A DNA stretch of 64,000 bases from an uncultured Rhodopila sp. (GCA_903932145.1 CAIZFE010000015.1:19149-83148); one strand, 5' to 3'. Shown: positions 36,652 through 45,854, counted from the first letter of the stretch. The notes: generated by a model from the sequence alone, not told the origin. Numbers and translations are program-made.

Positions 36652-36692
36652 CCAGCCAGGCAGCGTTCCTGACCGGAACGATGCCTGGCTGG
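36652..36692. terminator. Long hairpin between convergent genes
   Basis: CCAGCCAGGCA (36652-36662) pairs with TGCCTGGCTGG (36682-36692), and inside it CGTTCC (36664-36669) pairs with CGGAACG-type bases around a small loop. It lies between the stops at 36639 (+) and 36726 (-). It is fit to act as a two-way terminator, though T runs are short. Confidence 0.65.
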
Positions 36693-36725
36693 CCTATTTA
36701 TCGCGATTGAAGAAGCAAGCGCTGA

Positions 36726-37949
36726 CTATACCTTCACCAGCGGACAATTACCCTCGTTCAAGGGCCGGAACGCTTCATCCATCGGGGTGGTCGCGATCAC
36801 CTTGGCGACGTCCCAGGAATGCTTGCTTTCGGAAGGCTTTTTCGCCTCCAGCAGGTAAACCGGATGCAGAGCCCTGCCATCGATCCGGATTTTTCCGGGG
36901 CCGAAGCAGTCATCGTCCGTCGGCATCGCCTTCATTCGCTCGATCACCGCGCGCCCGTCGGCCTTGGCCGCCGCCACGCCCATATCGGCCACCGCCTTCA
37001 GGTAATGGTAGGTTACGCCATAATCACCGGCCTGCGTCATATTTGGCCACACGCCGTTGGGGGTTTTGCCTTTGACCCGATCGTTCCAGGCCCGCGTCCG
37101 GTCGTTCAAGTCCCAGTAATAGGATTCGCTCCATCGCAGTCCCGCGGCGGCTTCCAGACCGAGCGCCCGCACACCGCGCACCTGGATCAGCAGGGCCGCC
37201 AGCTTCATGGTCGCCGTCAGGCCAAATTCATGCGCCTGTTTGATACAGTTCTCGGTATCGGCGCCGGCCATGCAGAGTCCCAGAACCTTGGCGCCGGAGG
37301 CCTGCGCGCGGACCAGGTGGGTGGAGAAATCGGTCGTTTCGGGAAACGGGTAGGCAATGCTGCCCAGGATTTTGCCACCAGCCTTGGTGATGATCCCGGC
37401 GGTGTCACGCTGGAGGGTTTGGCCGAACACGTAGTCGGCGGTGATGAAGAACCAGGAGTCGCCGCCCTCTTTCACCGTGTTCCCGCCGGTGGATTTGCCC
37501 AGCATGTAGGTGTCGTAGGTCCAATGGATCGTGTTCGGGCTGCATTGCGGTCCGGTCAGATCGGACGATCCGGTGCCGGAATTGAGATAGACCTTGTTCT
37601 TCTCGCGGCAGATCGTGTTTACCGCCAGGCCGACCGACGATGTCGGCACATCGACGATCGCATCGACTCCGTCACGGTCGAGCCATTGCCGAGCGATGGA
37701 CACGCCGACATCGGGTTTGTTCTGGTGATCGGCGGAGATGACTTCGACGTTCCAGTCTTTGCCGGAGATGCCGAAATCCTCCAGTGCCTGTTTGGCGCAA
37801 ACCACGCCGGTCGGGCCGCCGTCATCGCGGTAGGGGCCGGACTGGTCGTTCAGCACACCGATCCGGATGGTTGGTTTTTGTGCGAAACCGTAACGTGGAA
37901 TGGCGGCGGCAGCGGTGGCGCCCAAAATGGCGCGCCGGTTCAGGATCAT
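36726..37949 (-). CDS. Branched-chain amino acid-type ABC binding protein (LivK-like)
   Basis: 407 residues. Signal: MILNRRAILGATAAAAIPRYGFAQ with Arg-Arg, cleavage near FAQ-K. The mature protein has IRIGVLNDQSGPYRDDGGPT and the type I binding fold with SSVGLAVNTICREKNKV and FFITADYVFGQTLQRD. Family members bind amino acids, amides or aromatic acids. The ATG at 37949 was preferred over 38006 because the leader begins there. It has no permease next to it; the only Liv permease set in the window is at 701-4533, which lacks a binding protein. Confidence 0.88.
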   Translation of the reverse strand: MILNRRAILGATAAAAIPRYGFAQKPTIRIGVLNDQSGPYRDDGGPTGVVCAKQALEDFGISGKDWNVEVISADHQNKPDVGVSIARQWLDRDGVDAIVDVPTSSVGLAVNTICREKNKVYLNSGTGSSDLTGPQCSPNTIHWTYDTYMLGKSTGGNTVKEGGDSWFFITADYVFGQTLQRDTAGIITKAGGKILGSIAYPFPETTDFSTHLVRAQASGAKVLGLCMAGADTENCIKQAHEFGLTATMKLAALLIQVRGVRALGLEAAAGLRWSESYYWDLNDRTRAWNDRVKGKTPNGVWPNMTQAGDYGVTYHYLKAVADMGVAAAKADGRAVIERMKAMPTDDDCFGPGKIRIDGRALHPVYLLEAKKPSESKHSWDVAKVIATTPMDEAFRPLNEGNCPLVKV

Positions 37950-37972
37950 GGGAGAGTCCTTTGGGGATCGAG

Positions 37973-38004
37973 GATGGCGCCGGCCGTCCGTGGCCGGCGC
38001 CATC
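37973..38004 (-). terminator. 12-base-stem hairpin after the DUF35 gene
   Basis: GATGGCGCCGGC (37973-37984) and GCCGGCGCCATC (37993-38004) are perfect complements with an eight-base loop. It sits nine bases after the stop of the DUF35 gene (38013) and before the binding protein start (37949). No T tract follows on the minus strand, so partial termination or mRNA protection is as likely as full termination. Confidence 0.55.
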
Positions 38005-38012
38005 ATGCAAGC

Positions 38013-38414
38013 TTAGACCGGTGTGAAGAACGGTAGGCTCGGCCCGTCGCCTTCGGTCTTGACGAATGTCACCTTCACATCCTGACCGATCTTCAACGCC
38101 CCCAACTCACAATCGACGAAATTGGTCAGCATCGACGGTCCTTCCGCCAACGTGACGTAACCGATGGCATACGGAGGATTGGCCCGCTCCATCACGCTGA
38201 GCGTGTAGATCGTGCCCTTGCCGGAGGTTTCCTCCCAGGCGCAATCATTGAAGCAGAACGGGCACAGTTGGCGCGGATAGTGATGCACCTTCTTGCAGCT
38301 TGTGCACCGGCGGATCATCAGCTTGCCGGCACCGGCACCTTCGAAATACGGCTTGGTTTCCGGATTCGTATCGGGCGTGCCGACGAACGGGATTTTTCTT
38401 GCTACGTAAGCCAT
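38013..38414 (-). CDS. Zinc-ribbon/OB-fold protein (DUF35), partner of thiolase-like protein
   Basis: 133 residues. The rubredoxin-like zinc ribbon has Cys37, Cys40, Cys51 and Cys54 (RRCTSCKKVHHYP and LCPFCF). The following OB fold holds GKGTIYTLSVMERANPPYAIGYVTLAEGP. Such proteins bind and activate SCP-x thiolase-like partners, as with the DUF35 subunit of the steroid aldolase Ltp2. The thiolase-like gene lies five bases upstream, a constant pairing. The ATG at 38414 gives the family N-terminus. Confidence 0.88.
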   Translation of the reverse strand: MAYVARKIPFVGTPDTNPETKPYFEGAGAGKLMIRRCTSCKKVHHYPRQLCPFCFNDCAWEETSGKGTIYTLSVMERANPPYAIGYVTLAEGPSMLTNFVDCELGALKIGQDVKVTFVKTEGDGPSLPFFTPV

Positions 38415-38419
38415 ATTGA

Positions 38420-39592
38420 TTACTCCCGTTCCAGAATAACGGTGCTGCCGCAATGGCGCGTGCCGATCGCGCCGCCGGTGCCGTGGGCGATCGCCAGATC
38501 GCAGTTCGGCACTTGCACGGCGGGATGAGCCTCACCCCGCAACTGACGCACCGCCTCGATGATCTTGGTGATGCCGCCGCGGTTGGCCGGATGGTTGGAG
38601 CACAACCCGCCGCCATCGGTGTTGAACGGCAGCTTGCCGACGCCGGAGATCAGGTTGCCGTCGGAGACGAACTTGCCGCCCTGACCCTTTTCGCAGAAAC
38701 CCAGATCTTCCAATTGCATCAGCACGGTGATGGTGAAGCTGTCGTAAATCGAGGCGTATTTGATGTCGGACGGCTTGATGCCGGCCATTTCCCAGGCCGG
38801 CGGGCCGGACCAGCGCGCGGCGGTGTAGGTCAGATCGATATTGCCGCCCATCTGATGCTTCGGTGACTCGCCGACGCCGATCACTTTCACCAGCGGCCGC
38901 TTCAGGCTTTTGGCGATTTCCGGCTTGGTCAGGATCAACGCGCCGCCGCCATCGCTGATGACGCAGCAATCCAGGCGATGCAACGGAGTCGAAACCATCG
39001 GGGAGTTCACAACGTCCTCGACCGTGACAACGTCGCGCAGCATGGCATGCGGATTGTGTTGGGCGTGGTGCGACGCGGCGACCTTGATCCAGGCGAGCTG
39101 CTCCGAGGTCGTTCCGTATTCATACATATGCCGAGCGGCGGCCATGCCGTAGAGGTTGGCGGTGGCGGGGCCGTACGGATACTCGAACTGCATTTCCGGC
39201 GCGGTGGGATTGCCGGGGCGCGGCGCGGTGCCGGTGGCCTGGCCTTCGCTGCGCGGACGGCCGGACAGGGTGATCAGCGCGACATTGCAACGGCCGGTGG
39301 CAATCGCCTCCATCGCGTGGCCGACCGCCACCTGATAGGACGAACCGCCCACATCGGTGCTGTCAACGTGACGGCACTTCAGGTTCATGTAATCGACCAT
39401 CGACAACGGGCCGAGGCCGCCGGGCGCATCGCCGGCGCAGAAATAGCCGTCAATATCGTCCTTGGTCAGACCGGCGTCTTCCAACGCGCCCTTGGCGCAT
39501 TCCGCGTGCAGCAACGCGATCGACTTATCCGGCGCCTTGCGCGTGGGATGTTCCCACGCCCCGGCGATATAGGCCGCACCTTTTAAACTCAT
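38420..39592 (-). CDS. Thiolase-like protein (SCP-x/Ltp2 type) lacking the nucleophilic Cys
   Basis: 390 residues of the thiolase fold. Aligning the active loop with normal thiolases (NRLCGSGLQA) gives DVGGSSYQVA, so Gly82 stands where the acyl-binding Cys is expected. The late GGGLCSNHPANRGG keeps the His region, and HGTGGAIGTRHCG keeps a Cys-Gly end. The sequence is nearer to lipid-transfer/acetyltransferase-like proteins that work with DUF35 partners, some being retro-aldolases. Function as a thiolase is doubtful. It is co-transcribed with the DUF35 gene. Confidence 0.85.
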   Translation of the reverse strand: MSLKGAAYIAGAWEHPTRKAPDKSIALLHAECAKGALEDAGLTKDDIDGYFCAGDAPGGLGPLSMVDYMNLKCRHVDSTDVGGSSYQVAVGHAMEAIATGRCNVALITLSGRPRSEGQATGTAPRPGNPTAPEMQFEYPYGPATANLYGMAAARHMYEYGTTSEQLAWIKVAASHHAQHNPHAMLRDVVTVEDVVNSPMVSTPLHRLDCCVISDGGGALILTKPEIAKSLKRPLVKVIGVGESPKHQMGGNIDLTYTAARWSGPPAWEMAGIKPSDIKYASIYDSFTITVLMQLEDLGFCEKGQGGKFVSDGNLISGVGKLPFNTDGGGLCSNHPANRGGITKIIEAVRQLRGEAHPAVQVPNCDLAIAHGTGGAIGTRHCGSTVILERE

Positions 39593-39841
39593 GCTCCACT
39601 CCCCACTGTGACCGCCGTCCCGCGACGATCCGATTCAGAACCAGAAACCGCCGTTCAGCGGCGATCCGGTCCAGGCGGAGCCATTATACTGATCAGTAGG
39701 CGCACGGCTACCCCGGCGCCGGCCCAGGTCACACCGCGAGGCATCGTTTTGAGATTTGAATATGTCAATTTGTTTCCATGTGCAGGTTACACTTGTTTGT
39801 GAACAATCGCTGATGGCAGTGTCCGCCGTGAAAGGTGGGTC

Positions 39842-40567
39842 ATGGATTCAATCTCCCGCATTGCCGTTGTCGAAGACGATCCCGAAATCAGCCGCATGAT
39901 GGTCAGCTATATGCACGACCATGGGTTTGAGGTGTCAGCCGCGCGTAGCGGCCGCGACCTTGACCGAGTCATGTCGGACAGCAAGATCGACTGTGTGATC
40001 TTGGACGTTGGTTTACCCGGGGAGGACGGCCTGAGTATCTGCCGTCGTCTGCGCGGCAAATCCACCGTCCCGATCATCATGGTGACCGGGCGAGGTTCCG
40101 ACACGGATCGTATCGTTGGCCTGGAACTTGGCGCGGATGACTATCTGCCCAAGCCCTTCAACCCCCGCGAATTGTTGGCCTGGGTGCGCGCCGTCATGCG
40201 CCGCAGCGCGCCAATCGAAGTGGCACAGGCCGACGTGCCGCAGACCTTGATGTTCGAAGGGTGGCGCCTGGATATGGCGCGGCGTCAGTTGTCCGCACCC
40301 GATGGGACCCAACGGTCGCTCACCAGCGGGGAGTTCAATATCCTGGCGCTGTTCTGCCAGCATCCCCGCAAGGTGATGTCACGCGACGATTTGCTGGAAT
40401 TGCTGCACGGTCGCGCCGCGGCGGTGTTCGACCGCAGTATCGACGTGCAGATCAGCCGTCTGCGCCGGAAGATTGAGACCAACCTGAAGGACCCGTCTTT
40501 CATCAAGACGGTTCGCTACGGCGGCTATTTCTTCACCCCGCTGGTGACAGCGGCGGCCGATAGCTGA
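39842..40567 (+). CDS. OmpR/PhoB-family response regulator
   Basis: 241 residues. The receiver domain has the acidic pair EDD at 11-13, phospho-acceptor Asp55 (ILDVGLPGEDG), Thr in IIMVTGRGSD and Lys in YLPKPFNPREL. The C-terminal winged helix carries LTSGEFNILALFCQHP and VFDRSIDVQISRLRRKIE. The ATG at 39842 follows GGTGGGTC. No histidine kinase lies next to it, so the partner is elsewhere. The upstream gap 39593-39841 is AT-rich near 39750-39800 and probably holds the promoter. Confidence 0.93.
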   Translation: MDSISRIAVVEDDPEISRMMVSYMHDHGFEVSAARSGRDLDRVMSDSKIDCVILDVGLPGEDGLSICRRLRGKSTVPIIMVTGRGSDTDRIVGLELGADDYLPKPFNPRELLAWVRAVMRRSAPIEVAQADVPQTLMFEGWRLDMARRQLSAPDGTQRSLTSGEFNILALFCQHPRKVMSRDDLLELLHGRAAAVFDRSIDVQISRLRRKIETNLKDPSFIKTVRYGGYFFTPLVTAAADS

Positions 40568-40604
40568 ATCCAGCGACCATAAGTTTCGACCGGTCGGCCA
40601 AAAC

Positions 40605-40630
40605 CCGTCATGGCAGGCTAAGGCCTGCCA
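40605..40630. repeat. Intergenic hairpin of the CGTCATG class
   Basis: After CGTCA at 40606-40610, TGGCAGGC (40611-40618) and GCCTGCCA (40623-40630) are perfect complements around TAAG. It lies in the 202-base gap between the convergent regulator and thiolase genes. The following CCACGTCTTT is also found in the element at 47604. Confidence 0.65.
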
Positions 40631-40769
40631 TCCACGTCTTTCCTGGCTTTCCAAAGCAAGGCATGGAGGCGGGGAGTCGTCACTGAGGCCCGCTGGTATG
40701 ACGCCTCGAGGGTCGTAATCCATTGGGAGTGCTGGCGAGGAATATCCTCGCCGGCACTCTTTCACGGAA

Positions 40770-41954
40770 TTAGTGGACGCGTTCGTAGATCGCCGCGATC
40801 CCCTGACCGCCGCCGATGCACATCGTGACGATCGCATAGCGGCCTTCGATGCGGGCCAGTTCATACAGGGCTTTCACCGTCAGAATCACGCCGGTCGCGC
40901 CGATCGGATGCCCGAGTGAGATGCCCGACCCGTTCGGGTTGGTCTTCGCCGGGTCGAACCCGAGATCTTTCGCAACCGCACAGGCCTGCGCAGCAAACGC
41001 TTCATTCGACTCGATCACGTCGATTTGATCGAGCGTGAGGCCCGCCCGCTTCAATACGGCCCGCACTGCCGGCACCGGCCCGATACCCATGATCTTCGGG
41101 TCCACACCCGCATGCGCGTAGGCCACAAGGCGGCCGAGCGGCTTTGCACCGCGCTTGGCGACCGTCTCGCCGTCCATCAGCACGACCGCCGCGGCGGCAT
41201 CGTTGATGCCGGACGCGTTGCCGGCGGTCACCGAACCGTCCTTCTTGAACACTGGCCGCAGCTTACCCAGGCCGTCGACCGTCACATCGCCACGCACGTG
41301 CTCGTCTGTGTCGAAAATCGTGTCGCCTTTGCGGGACTTCAGTGTCACCGGCAGGATCTGGCTTTTGAAGCGGCCTTCCTTGATCGCGTGTGCGGCGCGC
41401 TGATGCGAGCTGACGGCCAGGGCGTCCTGCTGGCCGCGCGTGATCTGGTGGCTTTCCGCCAGATTCTCGGCCGTCATGCCCATGTGGATGTTGTGGAACG
41501 GGTCGTGCAGTGCGGCGGTCATCATGTCGATCATCGTGCTGTCGCCCATCCTCGCGCCCCAGCGCATGCCTGACGACAGATACCCGGCGCGGCTCATGTT
41601 TTCCGCGCCTCCGGCGACGGCGATGTCGGCGTCACCCAGCATGACGGATTGGGCGGCGGAGACGATGGCCTGTAGGCCGGAGCCGCACAGGCGGTTCAAG
41701 GTCAGGGCCGGCGCGTCCTGCGTGATGCCGGCGTTGATCGCGGCGACGCGGGACAGATACATGTCCTTCGCCTCAGTGTGAACGACGTTGCCGAACACCA
41801 CGTTCTGCACTTCATCGCCCGACACTTCGGCCCGGACCAGAGCCTCACGCGCGGCCATCGCGCCGAGTTCGGTCGGGGGAATATCCTTCAGGCTGCCGCC
41901 GAAATCGCCGATGGCGGTGCGGACGCCGGAAACGATGTAAACTTCGCGCTGCAT
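40770..41954 (-). CDS. Acetyl-CoA acyltransferase (thiolase)
   Basis: 394 residues with a full catalytic set: Cys90 in LNRLCGSGLQA, His in GISLGHPIGATG, NEAFAAQ and the second Cys in TMCIGGGQG. It cleaves or forms 3-ketoacyl-CoA. Length and sequence are of the acetoacetyl-CoA thiolase/PhaA-BktB group; the chain-length preference is not visible. The ATG at 41954 was preferred over 42017 because the family starts there. Gene order gives no pathway partner beyond the divergent amidohydrolase. Confidence 0.92.
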   Translation of the reverse strand: MQREVYIVSGVRTAIGDFGGSLKDIPPTELGAMAAREALVRAEVSGDEVQNVVFGNVVHTEAKDMYLSRVAAINAGITQDAPALTLNRLCGSGLQAIVSAAQSVMLGDADIAVAGGAENMSRAGYLSSGMRWGARMGDSTMIDMMTAALHDPFHNIHMGMTAENLAESHQITRGQQDALAVSSHQRAAHAIKEGRFKSQILPVTLKSRKGDTIFDTDEHVRGDVTVDGLGKLRPVFKKDGSVTAGNASGINDAAAAVVLMDGETVAKRGAKPLGRLVAYAHAGVDPKIMGIGPVPAVRAVLKRAGLTLDQIDVIESNEAFAAQACAVAKDLGFDPAKTNPNGSGISLGHPIGATGVILTVKALYELARIEGRYAIVTMCIGGGQGIAAIYERVH

Positions 41955-42142
41955 TGTCGTTGCCCTTTTTGCTGAATGATGCGGGCGCGGCATTACATGC
42001 GGTGGGCTAGGATGCAAGGTAGGGAAATTACGGACCCGGCGGCCCTTTGGATATCAGCTATTCCCCCGCAGCCTACTCCCTGGTACGGTTCAGCACTTCT
42101 CGGTATAGCATTCACCAGAGTTGTAGAAAAGGGAACGATACC

Positions 42143-43348
42143 ATGAACGAAATCCCCATCAACGCCCCGAATTTGTGGCGCCTGGACACGCCGGGACACT
42201 CCGGTTGGGACCGCACCGCGCACGCCGGCGACCCGAAAAAATACTTCATGGTGTCCACCGACAGCCATGCCAACGAACCGCCCGACCTGTGGGAAAAGCG
42301 GATTGATCCGAAATATCGCGAACGTGTTCCCCGCATCATCACCGACGACCAGGGCGTGCAGTGGCGGTATTGCGAAGGCTACCGGCCCGACCGCGTGCGG
42401 GTCATGAGCTTTGAGGGCGAGGACTGGGTGCGTTCGAAAGCCGGCGCCGATGTGGCTGATCGCATTCGCGACAACCGCGCCGATGGCGTCGATGTGGAAA
42501 TCATTTTCCCTAACAAGGGACTGGCGATGTGGGCCACGCCCGATCCGGTGTTCGCCAACGCCCAGTGCCGGGTGTGGAACGATTGGGCGTGGGAGCAGTT
42601 CGGGCCGCATCCCGATGCGATGCTGCCGGTGGCCTCGATCGCGACGGGCGATCTGGACGGTTCCATGAAAGAGATCGAACGCGTCGCGAAGCTGGGTTTC
42701 CGCGCGCTGTCACTGCCGTGCAAGCCGATCTGGGGCGGGCATGACGTCGATCACGTCAACTACAACCTGCCGCATTTCGATCCGATGTGGCGGCTGATCG
42801 AGGAAGCCGGTTTGCCGATGACGTTCCATGTCTCGACCGGACGCGACCCGCGGGCGTCACGTGGCAACGGCGGGGCGGTGGTGAATTATGTGACGCACTC
42901 CCTGGCGCCGACGATCGAACCGGTGGCGAATCTGTGTGCGTCCGGCGTGCTGGAGAAATTCCCCGGCCTGCGGTTCGCGACGATCGAGGCGGGGATCGGC
43001 TGGGTGGCGTGGCTGCTGACCGCGATGGATGAGGCGTATCGGAAACACCACATGTGGGTTCGGCCGAAGTTGCAGGGATTGCCTAGCGATTACTTCAAGG
43101 CGCACGGGCTGGCGACGTTCCAGGAAGACCCGGTTGGCTTGTTCCTGATGGAACGATTCGGGTTGGAGGATAACTTCGCCTGGGCGAACGATTATCCGCA
43201 TCATGAAGGAACGTGGCCGCACTCGGCTGAAGCGATTGAACGGACGATGCCGGAGTTGAACGATATTCAGCGTGCGAAGGTGCTTGGGTTGAATGCGGCA
43301 CGCTTCTTTAAGATCGATGTGCCGAAGCAACAGCAAGTCGCGGCGTGA
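42143..43348 (+). CDS. Amidohydrolase-2 family (ACMSD-like) hydrolase or decarboxylase
   Basis: 401 residues. The metal region of this branch reads STDSHANEPPDLWEKRIDP, where His and nearby residues replace the HxH of other members. A His follows at PMTFHVSTGRD, and the closing ANDYPHHEGTWPHS supplies Asp and His. Family members decarboxylate or hydrolyse aromatic acids and ring-cleavage products. The ATG at 42143 has AAAAGGGA upstream, and the long frame from 42047 lacks homology. An SDR gene follows at 184 bases past a terminator-like hairpin. Confidence 0.88.
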   Translation: MNEIPINAPNLWRLDTPGHSGWDRTAHAGDPKKYFMVSTDSHANEPPDLWEKRIDPKYRERVPRIITDDQGVQWRYCEGYRPDRVRVMSFEGEDWVRSKAGADVADRIRDNRADGVDVEIIFPNKGLAMWATPDPVFANAQCRVWNDWAWEQFGPHPDAMLPVASIATGDLDGSMKEIERVAKLGFRALSLPCKPIWGGHDVDHVNYNLPHFDPMWRLIEEAGLPMTFHVSTGRDPRASRGNGGAVVNYVTHSLAPTIEPVANLCASGVLEKFPGLRFATIEAGIGWVAWLLTAMDEAYRKHHMWVRPKLQGLPSDYFKAHGLATFQEDPVGLFLMERFGLEDNFAWANDYPHHEGTWPHSAEAIERTMPELNDIQRAKVLGLNAARFFKIDVPKQQQVAA

Positions 43349-43356
43349 GGTGACAC

Positions 43357-43382
43357 GGGCGCCTCGATGGGGCGCCGTTTTC
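43357..43382 (+). terminator. Terminator-like hairpin after the amidohydrolase gene
   Basis: GGCGCC (43358-43363) and GGCGCC (43371-43376) are complementary around a short loop and are followed by GTTTTCC. It is nine bases past the stop at 43348. The stem is short but GC-only, and the T run suits intrinsic termination. Confidence 0.6.
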
Positions 43383-43403
43383 CTCCCCCCATCGATAGGG
43401 GGC

Positions 43404-43460
43404 GGCTTGTCCGAGCCACCTGTTGCGGCACTTTGCTGCGAAAGTTGGTCCGGACAAGCC
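43404..43460. repeat. Inverted repeat GGCTTGTCCG ... CGGACAAGCC
   Basis: Perfect 10-base arms at 43404-43413 and 43451-43460, with a 37-base centre. ATGACGG follows. The arms share CGGGCTTGTCCCGG-like content with the large inverted repeat at 22741-22915, so it may be another copy of that family. It sits 72 bases before the SDR start. Confidence 0.6.
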
Positions 43461-43531
43461 GGGATATGACGGCGGGGGGATTTGCATCCGCGGCAGGGCG
43501 GTGGACGGCAAACTAACTGAGGGAACGTTTC

Positions 43532-44326
43532 ATGGCTGATCGTGCTGACTATTTAGGGCTGGCCGGCAAAGTGTGCGCTGTCACCGGTGCCGGCGGCGGC
43601 ATCGGTCGCGCCGTGGCTTTGGCGATGGCGGAGGTGGGCGCCCGGTTGGTGTTGTTGGACCGCGACGCCGACACATGCGCTGAAACCGCTGCGGCTCTGG
43701 CGGAGATCGGGGTGACGGCGCCATGCATCGCCTGCGATGTCTCCGATTCGGCCAGCGTGACGGCTGCGGCGAAGACGGCGGGTCCGTGCGACGTGCTGGT
43801 GAACAATGCCGGATTGCTGCGTCCCGGACCGATTGCGACCCTGGCGCTGGAGGAATGGAACCGGCTGTTGTCGGTGAACCTGACTGGCTACTTCTTGTGT
43901 GCCCAGGCGTTCGGTGCGGCGATGTTGGAGCGTGGTAGCGGGGCGATCGTCCATATTGCCTCCATCGCATCGCGGTTTCCGCAGGGATTCAGCGGCGCGT
44001 ATAGCGTCAGCAAGGCCGGCGTGGTGATGCTGTCGCAACAACTGGCGTTGGAGTGGGGGCCGTCGGGCATCCGCAGCAATGTTGTCAGTCCCGGGCTGGT
44101 GCGCACGCCGATGAGCGAAACGTTCTATCAGGCGCCCGGCGTGGCGGAGCGGCGTGCGGCGGCGGTGCCGGTCGGACGGGTGGCCGTGCCGAAAGACATT
44201 GCCGACGTGGTCGTATTTCTGGCAAGTGCGCGCGCCGGTTATGTGAATGGCGAGGACATCTGCACCGATGGCGGTTTTGGGCGTACGTTGATGAGTTTGG
44301 TGCCTCGGCCGGGATTCGAGAAATAG
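43532..44326 (+). CDS. Short-chain dehydrogenase/reductase
   Basis: 264 residues. Cofactor loop TGAGGGIGRAVALAMAE, Asp in VLLDRDADT (NAD preference), NNAGLLRPG, catalytic Ser in IASIASRFP and Tyr-Lys in AYSVSKAGV. The end PKDIADVVVFLASARAGYVNGED is classical. The ATG at 43532 has GAGGGAACG upstream. Substrate unknown. It follows the amidohydrolase gene and converges on the MFS gene with one base between stops. Confidence 0.9.
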   Translation: MADRADYLGLAGKVCAVTGAGGGIGRAVALAMAEVGARLVLLDRDADTCAETAAALAEIGVTAPCIACDVSDSASVTAAAKTAGPCDVLVNNAGLLRPGPIATLALEEWNRLLSVNLTGYFLCAQAFGAAMLERGSGAIVHIASIASRFPQGFSGAYSVSKAGVVMLSQQLALEWGPSGIRSNVVSPGLVRTPMSETFYQAPGVAERRAAAVPVGRVAVPKDIADVVVFLASARAGYVNGEDICTDGGFGRTLMSLVPRPGFEK

Positions 44327-44327
44327 A

Positions 44328-45617
44328 TCATTCACGGACTCGTTCCAGTTTGCCGACAACGAAGATGTAGGAGCAGACACCGAGCGCCTCGATGACGGCG
44401 ATGAAGACCAGCGGCAATCGGAAGTCCCCGGCGCGCAGCAGGAAGCCGACCACGATGGGCGACAAGATCCCGGCGAGGCCGCCCATGAAGTTGAAGACCG
44501 AACTGGTCAGGCCGATCAGTCGTTCCGGCGCCGTGGCGGATACCAGAGACCAATGGATCGATGCGACGCCGTTGCAGAAGAACGCGAAGGTCAGGAAAGC
44601 GATAATCATCGGTTCGGACTCGACGTAGTTGGCGCCGACGATGCTGGTGGAGCAGATCAGGCCGCCGATGATGGGTGCTTTACGGGCGAACGTCAGGCTG
44701 AAGCCGCGGCGCACCAACAGGTCGGAGATAGCGCCGGAACACAGGACTCCCGCGAAGACCGCCAGGAACGGCAGTGAAACGTAGAAGCCAGCCTTGATGA
44801 AGGTGAAATGGCGGTAGGTGACCAGGTAGGTGGGAAACCAGGAGCGGAAGAACGTACCGACCGTCCCCCAAACGAAATGTCCGAAGTATATCCCCCACAG
44901 TTTGCGGCGACCGAGCACGATGCCGAGGTCGTGCCAGAAGGAACCGTCGGTCTGGCGTTGCGACAGGTCGGGGATGCCTCCGCTTTCGGAGATTTGGCGC
45001 AATTCGGCTGCGTTGACGCCGCTGGTTTCGGCCGGGTCGTTATAGGAACGGAAGAAGATCACTGCCCAGATCAGGCCGAGTGAGCCGGTGGCGATGAAGA
45101 TCGAAGGCCAGCCGTATTCGGTTTTGATCCAGAACAGGACCGGGGTCAGAAACGCGAGACCGACGGATTCGGCGGCAGTATAGACGGCGATGCAGGTCGC
45201 ACGTTCTTTCTCGCCAAACCAGATGGTGGCGATGCGGTTGTTGATCAGGAAGGTTGGCACCTCGAAGAAGCCCACGGCCATGCGTAGGGCGATCAGCGCC
45301 ACCAGGCCGTTGGCGAGGCCGAAGCACAGGGTGGCGACGGACCAGAGCATGATGATGGCGGGATAGAGGATGCGGGGATGGACTCGGTCCACCAGCCATC
45401 CTCCGGGAAGCTGGAACGCGGTGTAGGTCCAACTGAAGGCGGAAAAAACCAGGCCGAGTTGGACGGGATCGAGGTGGAACTCGGCGGTCAGGCTTGGGGC
45501 GGCGATGGAGATGTTGCTGCGGTCGAGGTAGTTGATGACGACGGTGACGAACAGCAGGCCCATGACGCGGAACCGCCGGTTGGTCGGTCGCGCCGCGTCC
45601 ATCGTTGTGGTTCCCAT
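44328..45617 (-). CDS. MFS transporter, anion:cation symporter (ACS) family
   Basis: 429 residues, 12 helices. The ACS signature INYLDRSNISIAAPSLTAEF is near residue 30 and the motif-A loop is GGWLVDRVHPR. Members import organic anions such as hexuronates, tartrate or phthalate-like acids with protons. The ATG at 45617 has GGGGAAA seven bases upstream; ATGs at 45641 and 45602 are alternatives, and the frame to 45764 is unlikely. It sits tail to tail with the SDR gene. Confidence 0.92.
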   Translation of the reverse strand: MGTTTMDAARPTNRRFRVMGLLFVTVVINYLDRSNISIAAPSLTAEFHLDPVQLGLVFSAFSWTYTAFQLPGGWLVDRVHPRILYPAIIMLWSVATLCFGLANGLVALIALRMAVGFFEVPTFLINNRIATIWFGEKERATCIAVYTAAESVGLAFLTPVLFWIKTEYGWPSIFIATGSLGLIWAVIFFRSYNDPAETSGVNAAELRQISESGGIPDLSQRQTDGSFWHDLGIVLGRRKLWGIYFGHFVWGTVGTFFRSWFPTYLVTYRHFTFIKAGFYVSLPFLAVFAGVLCSGAISDLLVRRGFSLTFARKAPIIGGLICSTSIVGANYVESEPMIIAFLTFAFFCNGVASIHWSLVSATAPERLIGLTSSVFNFMGGLAGILSPIVVGFLLRAGDFRLPLVFIAVIEALGVCSYIFVVGKLERVRE

Positions 45618-45825
45618 GTGTTTCCCCAGCTTTGTTTTCATGGAGGGTAGGCTGATTGTCCGCGCCTGCAAGAGACGCGGATATTTGGGCGCCGGCTGTC
45701 TGGTCGCCAAAATGGTGTTTTGAACACGCTGAAGCGGGTGTGGTTGGACGGCACTTCGGCCCACGATACCGCCCGGAACACCGCGTGCAAGTCGGGTTCA
45801 TCCAACGGTCCGGATCAAAACAATA

Positions 45826-45854
45826 TTGACTTATTTCCTAAAATATTTTATCCA
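45826..45854 (+). promoter_or_regulatory. Candidate promoter with a perfect palindrome in the spacer
   Basis: TTGACT (45826-45831) and TATCCA (45849-45854) are 17 bases apart. TAAAATATTTTA (45839-45850) is a perfect 12-base palindrome in the spacer and is much more AT-rich than its surroundings. The expected transcription start is near 45861, just before the uncharacterised gene at 45922. A repressor site is plausible. Confidence 0.45.
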
